Assembly (NCBI GenBank): GCA_032719365.1
Contig: CM064872.1
Coordinates: 20,491,572 to 20,555,571 of the forward strand
Reading direction: 5' to 3'
From: Prinsepia uniflora
Lineage: Eukaryota > Streptophyta > Magnoliopsida > Rosales > Rosaceae
Length of the DNA: 64,000 nucleotides
The position numbers were made by a program, and so were the translations under genes. The notes below the pieces were generated by a model. The model did no database searches. It was not told where the DNA came from and worked only from the letters and a program-made list of their open reading frames with translations. Below, piece after piece: positions 57,501 to 64,000 of the stretch (its first letter is position 1; each line of letters begins with the position of its first letter).

Positions 57501-57963
57501 GTCAACATGGCAGCGTATCGAGGCGGCAGTTTGGACGGTCTGTGAGTGAACTTTGTTTTATGATTATGATGCATGCATAAATGTTTTATATTTGTTTATG
57601 AACATGTTTTGAGATTCCATGAGTGCATATGATTTAAATATGATTTGTTAGGCATTTTCAAAGGAAAATGCGTTATTGCACGTAGTTCGAGATTTTTATT
57701 TTATTTGTTGTTTGAGCTTCGACCGAGTATACTACGTGCATGAGTTATATGTACTTCCGAAGATTTCACGGAGAGGTATGAAACCGAGAAATTCAATTAC
57801 AATTTTTGAGGATTTCACGGGGATGCGGGAAATCGAGATTCGAGCTTGAGTCTCAATTGAACTATGATTGGAAAGTGTTTTGGAAATGAGAACTGGTTTT
57901 CATCTTTGGAAATATCTTTCGGACATATGACCCTGTTGATTTGAGGTTTGACTTAGAGTACAG

Positions 57964-60848
57964 TGTAACAACCCATCCCGAGAATTGGGATTAGATTAGT
58001 TGCTAATGACGGATTAGTGAAGTTAGTCGATGATTAGTTGGATGCGTTCGGACGGACGGTGTGAAAAGACGATTTTACCCCTGGAATTGGGTAAAATGTT
58101 GAATTTTTGATTGGCAGGTCAAAATGAGTTTTACCGATGACCGTGACGTAGTTCGGGACGTCACGAGTTCGTAGACAGGTGGCACGTCCGATTCTGACAT
58201 CTGAGGAGAAAGATGTGACGTTTGGAAGTTCGAGGGTATTTTGGTAATTTGATGGAATAGGGGCAAATGGTTGACTTTTTGAACGATAAGTCAATTTCAC
58301 GTATAGTGAGGACCGTTAGGTAGGTCTCGGTCCCCTAAATGCAACGACAGGCGGCATGCGTCAATTGGACTTCAGATGGATCTAGTATGAGTCAAAAACC
58401 GCTAGGGGCAAAATGGTAATAGGCATCAAAGGGGCATTTTGGTCTTTTTGCTATGCAAAATTACACTTGGACAGGTGGCTGCCTTGGATTTGTTGTCCAA
58501 CCAGATGGGGACACTTGTCCCATCTCTAGAGGATTTTGGAACAATCCTCAGCCGCCTCAAAGTTGGTTAAATGGGTTGTAATCGTGCAAACAAAGAAACA
58601 GAGGATGGTTAGTGTATGACTGTGAACCCAGTTCCCTCAACCCAAACCCCAACCTGTGAGGAATAACTAGGATGGCTGAGGACAGTGAGATGTTGGTGGA
58701 GGAGCACAACTTTCCACGACGGCGAGAGATGGTGAAAAACCCGAAAACTCGTGAAGGTCTGTGTTTCAACTAAAATGACAGTTTGTGTTCTCATGGAGTT
58801 TGATCGATCCAGTTGATGGGGAGGTGTTTCTGGACGTCCAGGGAGTCGAATGAGCCTGGTTTTGAGACCTCAGATGGACGGGAAGGTGAGTGCCCGGGAA
58901 ACCTTCGTTTAAATTCTAAAAATGGTAATTTGAGAATTAAGGGCTGTTGTGAAGTTCTGATGATTAAGATGTACTTCTAAGGATTCCAGAAGATGTTTGG
59001 GACCAAAACCAAGAAGGATGGTGGCTGGAATCGTGGCAATTCGATGAAGAACCATGGCTAGTTTCTCCTTCGACTTAGGAGGTACGATTGAGACTTTACT
59101 TGTATGTTTTAATGTTGTAGATCGATTGGAAATCATGTAAGGAAGCTATAGAACTAAATAGAATTGGAATTGGAACAAAAATGGACAATTTGAACGTTTA
59201 AACCGTCTGCGCCGGTTCGGTCGAACCGGGTCGGCGAGAGGAAGAAGACGACACTGTAGCAGGCGCGTGGCTCCCACGCGCAGCCCCTTAGGGTGGCGCG
59301 TGTGGGCGCATGGAGCGGTTTTTGAGGATGTTTCTAACATGACTTTTAAAGTATTCGATGTAACGAACATTTTGGCCCTGATTTCAAGTCAATCGGATAT
59401 CGTCTCGATAGTTTTCAGGATGTCCGAAGGTGTTAGGGTTAGTTAAAAATAGTTAAAAATTCGGAAAAATTATGGGGACTTAATATAAGTTGTGTAAAGT
59501 AGTTAGTGACCTTATTATGGGATTTCGACAGGTTCGGGAAAGCCGGTGATAGTGGATTGGCCGGGAACTGCGTAAGTGCACGCGTATCAAGGTAGCGGCG
59601 AAATGGTCTGTAAGTGGACTTTGTTTTCTAACTCTTGATGCATGCATATATGTTTTTATATGTTTTCTATACGTGATTGTATGATTTGATTTATGATCTT
59701 GATAGTTTACGATTTTGCACAGTTTTCGAGGTATTTACGGTTTTGCACATTTTACGAGATTCCGAATAATGTTGTGATTTGACCATGGTTTAAATGATTT
59801 GATTTCGGGAATTGAAATAACGGATGTCGGAAAAGTGATTTTGGACTTGAAGCCCAGCTCCAAAAAATGGTTTAGATAAATGAGATTTCGGGTTTTAGAA
59901 TCGGATTTCCGGATGACGATTTTGGATTCGATTTTGGAAACTTGAAAGTGGATTTCTGGGTTTGGGTTCGGAATGGTTATTCCAGATACCGGCTTACGGA
60001 ATGGTTATTCCAGATGCCGGCTTACAGAATGATGGTTTCAGACTCAGATTTGGAAAGGGATATGGATATGAGTTCTGGGTTTGGATTAGGGATCCTGATG
60101 AGATTGCAGATTCAGATTCGGAAATGGAAAATGGTTTTCAAGTGGTTTCGGATTAGATTTGCTAGATCTGGTTATTGGGTTTAAAGACCCGGATATGATA
60201 TGACGGAGGTGGGCCCGAATTGGGTTTAAAGACCAGGATTGAGTTTAAAGACTTGGATAGATCCAGCAGGTTCGATGGGTGGAAATATGGTTTCAAATAT
60301 GTTTTCGTTTTCACTGAGATTTAATGATGATATGTTTTAATAACGGTTTCTTATGTTTTGGGCTATGCCCGTATGATATGGTTTGATGGTTTTGGGCTGG
60401 GGCCCGGGATTTGAGAAAAGGAAAAATGTGTTCGGTTTTCTTACATGGTTTACTTAACCTGAATATTGAATGGGTTTACGACATGGATTTGATATGCATG
60501 CATTGGTTTCTAAATGGAGGGTATAAATGTAAATATTTTTGTTGAACTGTTTTTGAACTTACACTTTATTTCTGTCCACTCACAGTCTTTTGTGTTTTCA
60601 ATACCCTCCAGGTTGTTGTGGTGCGGGCTGTTGGTTGAGAGAGACGGAGACATCACACGCGCGACCCACAGTAGATTCTGCGCACTCTGGGATGTCCGGA
60701 AGTTTGAGGACGGTCGGATCGAGAATCCCTGGTCCGGCTTACGTGTCACATGAAGGTTGGACGTCAGTTTAGCCTTTGTGTCATGCGTAAGTTAGACGGG
60801 AGCAGGACTTAGCCCTTAATCTCGGGGGATTGGGGGTGGGTCCTGTCA
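57964..60848 (+). mobile_element. Solo long LTR, plus strand, TSD TACAG
   Basis: It starts TGTAACAACCC and ends GGGTCCTGTCA, flanked by TACAG at 57959-57963 and 60849-60853; 2885 bp. The full module set is present: a U3 palindrome variant (58503-58525), donor GGGAAGGTGAGT near 58885, acceptor CGACAG near 59531, GTAAGTGGAC (59610-59619), ATGCATGCAT (59638-59647 and 60494-60503), GTCCACTCAC (60574-60583) and CCCTCCAG ending at 60611. Confidence 0.92.
59610..60611 (+). other. Intron-like interval with complementary ends
   Basis: GTAAGTGGAC opens and GTCCACTCAC plus CCCTCCAG closes a 1002-bp interval. It contains GGGTTTAAAGACCC at about 60178 and GAGTTTAAAGACTT nearby. The preceding short segment (about 59532-59609) between an acceptor-like CGACAG and this donor would be a roughly 78-nt middle exon. 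Confidence 0.5.
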
Positions 60849-62512
60849 TACAGTCAAACGTGAGATAAGTTGGGGGGTGACTCAGTTATGAGTTTTACAA
60901 AAGATATTTCGGGAATGAGACCCAGTTGTGGATTTGATAGGATTCGAGGAATCCTGGGATATGAGTTGTCGTAGGACACTAGCTGTCGGGCTGTGACCCA
61001 TTTGATGATATTCAATGTTTAAGGCCCTTTGTATGATGATAACAATCGGTTTCGTCCCATGTGTTACGATGCTTGCCTCCGGACTGCACATGTGTTCCTT
61101 CCGGAGAGGTTACGGTGCACTGCTTGTTGTCAAGCAGCCGCATGAAGCAATGACCGAGGGAGGCTCGACTTAGGAGTGCTGATGAGATATTCTGAGATTG
61201 CTCAGTGATGTGTTAGCGACGATCTAGAGATGGTCGCGGCGAGTGATGTGTTCACAACAACATGCTAGGATTGTGAGCGGTCCTGAGTAGTATGCACATG
61301 TGTTAGGATGAGAATCATGATTCATATTGGGATTAGTTCCCATGGGATGTGTTCCCACGTGTTCTATGTATTGGGCCGAGGTTCTGTGTATGTTTTCTGT
61401 TAGGCTGAGACCCTTACTTGTTTTCTATGAACTGTCTTGGGCTGAGACCCTACTGAGATGATAGATTCGATTGAGAAGCATTTTTCACTGTGTTTTGAAT
61501 TGGGAAGCAATACGTCTTGCTTCCAAGAAAGGATTTGAAATAACTGTTTAGTAAATGTCTCTTCGATATAAATGATTTTTACAAACTATTGTTTTGTCCA
61601 CTCACAGTTTTTATGGTTTTAATACCCTTCAGGTTAATAGCGGATGCAGGCTGTAGCAGAGATCGAGACATCACATGCCACCGCCGATCCTGGAGTACTC
61701 TGATGGACTCCAAGCGGGTGACAAGTTTATCCCTGGTCTGACACGCAGTGTCAGACGGAAGCAGATACGTCCCACAATAATCCAGGAGGATTGGGACGGG
61801 TCTTGTCAATCACAATCATCACCATCATCATAACATCTCACAATCACATCATATCACAGTCACATCAAACCTCGTAAAACGAGCTATTAAAATAGTCATA
61901 AAACCATGTCAAATCCCATTTTAGCAAGCACTATCAAAATCATATAAACATGACATCACAAATACAAAACTATTCCCCATAACTCAATGAGGATCTAGGG
62001 TTTAATAAACCAATTTCCTCACAAAACGTTTTAATATCATTTTTCTTAAATATTCATAAAACTCCCAAGAATCCACATGAATCATACGTAACCAAACATC
62101 AAGAATTTCTCATTATAAATCAATAAAAGCCATATAAAAATGCATGCATAGAGTTAGGAAAACAAAAGTCCACTCACATGTACCGGTGCTTGCTCTAACT
62201 CGAGCTGTAAGCTAATCCGAAGTCTCTGAGACGTCTGGGCCTATCAAAGTTATACCCGAGAGTCACTAACAATCAATATAAGTACATACAATAAACCCTT
62301 ACAAACCCCAGAGCCAAAAACGCATCCCGAACATGCTTCACGAGGAGAAAAACCTCTAAAACACCAACCAAATGATCTCCGATCGACCTGAAACCACCAC
62401 CATTGGATTCAGGACATTGAAACCTTTCGAACAAGACCGATTTGACCTTGAAATTTGTGCCTATGCGTCCACACCCGCTCGTCAAAATTTGGTCAACGCC
62501 TGTCAACGCTGA

Positions 62513-64000
62513 TGTAACGACCATTCCCGAATATCGAGATTAAATATTAATTAATTATGGATTTAGAATGACTAATCTGGGATTAGTTGAGAGAATTCGG
62601 ATGGACGGTATAAAATGATCGTTTTGCCCCTAGAATTGGGTAAAATGTTGACTTTTAACTAGCGGGTCAAACATACGAGAACCGATGACCGTTACGTAGA
62701 TCGGGATGTCACGAGTCCGTAGATATACAGTACGTTGAAATCGAACGTTGAACAGGGAAGTTATGGTCACGGGATTGAAATCGAGTTAATTAGCGTCTCG
62801 GGATTCGAATTAAATATTAATTAAATTTGATTGGCTAATTAATTAATGTGGGGCCCTTGGATGAGTGATAAGTGTCACTCATCCCATTGGTCATCTCCCC
62901 TAAAAACCAGATCTAAGTTCTGATTGGATGGTTTTATATTAAAATATTAATTCATTTATTTTATTTTATTATTTTTCCCTCTTCATCTCTCTCTTCCCTC
63001 CCGTGCTACCATCTTCATCATCTCCTCCAACATGACCGTGCACCACAATCCTACACCAACCCGTCTCAATCATCATTCATTTCTTGTGACGCGTGAATGA
63101 AAGTTAGAGAGGATGTTGAGACAAACCCAATGGTGACCACGGCAAGGACCGTCGTGCACGGTGGCCGGAATTACGGAAGGTAAACCGTGGGATTCAAATT
63201 TTGTGTTTTTTGATTGTTATGGTGTTGATCTATTCTAAGATTAGGTAGATGTTCCTCGAGCTCTCACGAGCTTGTAGGTGCAATTTGGGACGAATTTGGA
63301 CGTCGGAGGTGGCTGAAATGATGATTGGAATTCTGGACAAAACTTTCAATGGCCATAAATTTAAATCCAGGTATTTTCTGCAATTTCTAGGTTTATATTT
63401 GGAATTTTTGGCTCAAGTAAATGGATTTACATAGGTAGAACGTCGAATTTGGTTGAAAAACGAGTGAGATATCATAGTTTGAAATTTGGGGCATCAATGG
63501 AGTTTTTCGGCGAGAAATTCCGGCAAGTTGACTCGTTGACTGGTGAGTTGACTCGCTGATTTTGACCCGTTGAATTTTGTGCTGACTAAGCGCGTGGGGG
63601 CCCGTGGGCTCGAATTTCGAGGTGGGCCCAATGTCATTTTAAAGGTTTCGACGATTTGGATCCAATGGTGGTGGTTTCGGGTCGATCGGAGATGGTTAAA
63701 TTGGTCAAATCGAGGTTTTTCACCTCCAGAATTGTGTACAAGACACGTTGATTTTTTCAGAAATTTTGGGGGTTTATCCTATAGAATTGTATAGTTGATT
63801 AGTGACATTCGGGTGTGATTTGGACAGGTCCGGGTGTTCCAGTGATGGTGATATAGCCTCGAGAGGCTTATGGCACGCATATCGAGGTAGCAATTAGGAC
63901 GGTCTGTGAGTGGACCTTGTTTTCTAAATTGTGATGCATGCATAACTGTTTTATATGTTTTACATATGTGATTTCTATGATGATGATTGTGGTATTGGTG
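62513..64000 (+). mobile_element. Plus-strand long LTR, running off the window
   Basis: It starts TGTAACGACC. The U3 palindrome is at 62859-62884. A pyrimidine-rich leader follows near 62980, then donor ACGGAAGGTAAAC near 63178, acceptor GGACAGGTCCGGG near 63826, GTGAGTGGAC (63906-63915) and ATGCATGCAT (63934-63943). The 3' end is outside the window. Confidence 0.75.

Larger units (their letters stand above)
47372..61808 (+). mobile_element. Plus-strand solo LTR with nested insertions, TSD ATCAC
   Basis: It starts TATAACCATCC (decayed TGTAAC) and ends GACGGGTCTTGTCA. ATCAC repeats at 47367-47371 and 61809-61813. Its own pieces are 47372-48237, about 57501-57963 and 60849-61808. It carries a perfect U3 palindrome (47717-47742), a donor GAAGGTAAGT near 47964, GTGAGTGAAC (57542-57551), ATGCATGCAT (57569-57578), GTCCACTCAC (61596-61605) and CCCTTCAG ending at 61632. 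Part of its middle is missing at the junction near 57500. Confidence 0.78.
46541..62512 (-). mobile_element. Outer minus-strand long LTR, split by nested elements
   Basis: It begins TGAAAGGACCC at 46541. Own sequence is 46541-47371 and 61809-62512. It has a GTTAGTGGAC variant near 46783, GCATGCATC near 46857, and CCACTCACA near 62169. A repeated TCGGGAATGACGGAGCCC motif fills about 47100-47330. Its far end was displaced by the LTR starting at 62513 and is outside the window, so no TSD can be checked. Confidence 0.62.

Overview
The window looks like nuclear DNA of a flowering plant, most likely a eudicot. It holds spliced plant genes with GT-AG introns, a Cassandra-type 5S-bearing TRIM element, methionine-tRNA primer-binding sites and Tat-like Ty3/gypsy remains. 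I cannot name the species. Convincing host genes occupy only about 33.5-41.0 kb. Nearly everything else is layered LTR-retrotransposon debris that can be peeled apart using 5-bp target-site duplications (TSDs).

Left repeat block (1-33 kb). 139-562 is a broken Tat-like pol remnant on the minus strand. A plus-strand LTR (about 2146-9600) is split by a minus-strand solo LTR (3524-9176, TSD TTTGA), which is itself split by a plus-strand solo LTR (6375-9107, TSD CCAGG). After AT-rich DNA, one outer non-coding retroelement spans 11182-32799 (TSD CATCA). Its 3' LTR was split by 11390-22588, which was in turn split by 12104-15329 (TSD CGTCT) and 15410-20961 (TSD GGTTG), the latter carrying a further insert at 17341-19348. 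Its internal region took up LTRs at 23350-26315 and 27387-30302.

Gene island (33.5-46.5 kb). There is a four-exon short-chain dehydrogenase/reductase (minus). It is divergent from a SURNod19-family gene that has lost its C-terminal exon and carries a 99-bp tandem duplication across a splice donor. Next comes a four-exon Ca2+-regulated mitochondrial ATP-Mg/Pi carrier (plus), then a candidate 65-residue membrane protein. Several exon-like fragments on the minus strand follow, with an intact Cassandra element (43629-44321, TSD CAAGA) among them.

Right repeat block (46.5-64 kb). A minus-strand LTR (from 46541) is split by a plus-strand solo LTR (47372-61808, TSD ATCAC). That contains a young non-coding element with near-identical long LTRs (48238-57500) and another solo LTR (57964-60848, TSD TACAG). 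A further LTR starts at 62513 and runs off the window.

The most unusual signal lies inside the LTR family itself. The long LTRs are about 2.7-3.2 kb, and a sister class has 0.54-kb LTRs sharing both ends. The long ones carry a conserved U3 palindrome and two intron-like intervals. In the second interval, a decamer at the donor (GTGAGTGGAC) is exactly complementary to one just before the acceptor (GTCCACTCAC), and the interval is filled with arrays of short hairpins whose two arms change together. This suggests a structured, possibly spliced, non-coding LTR transcript.
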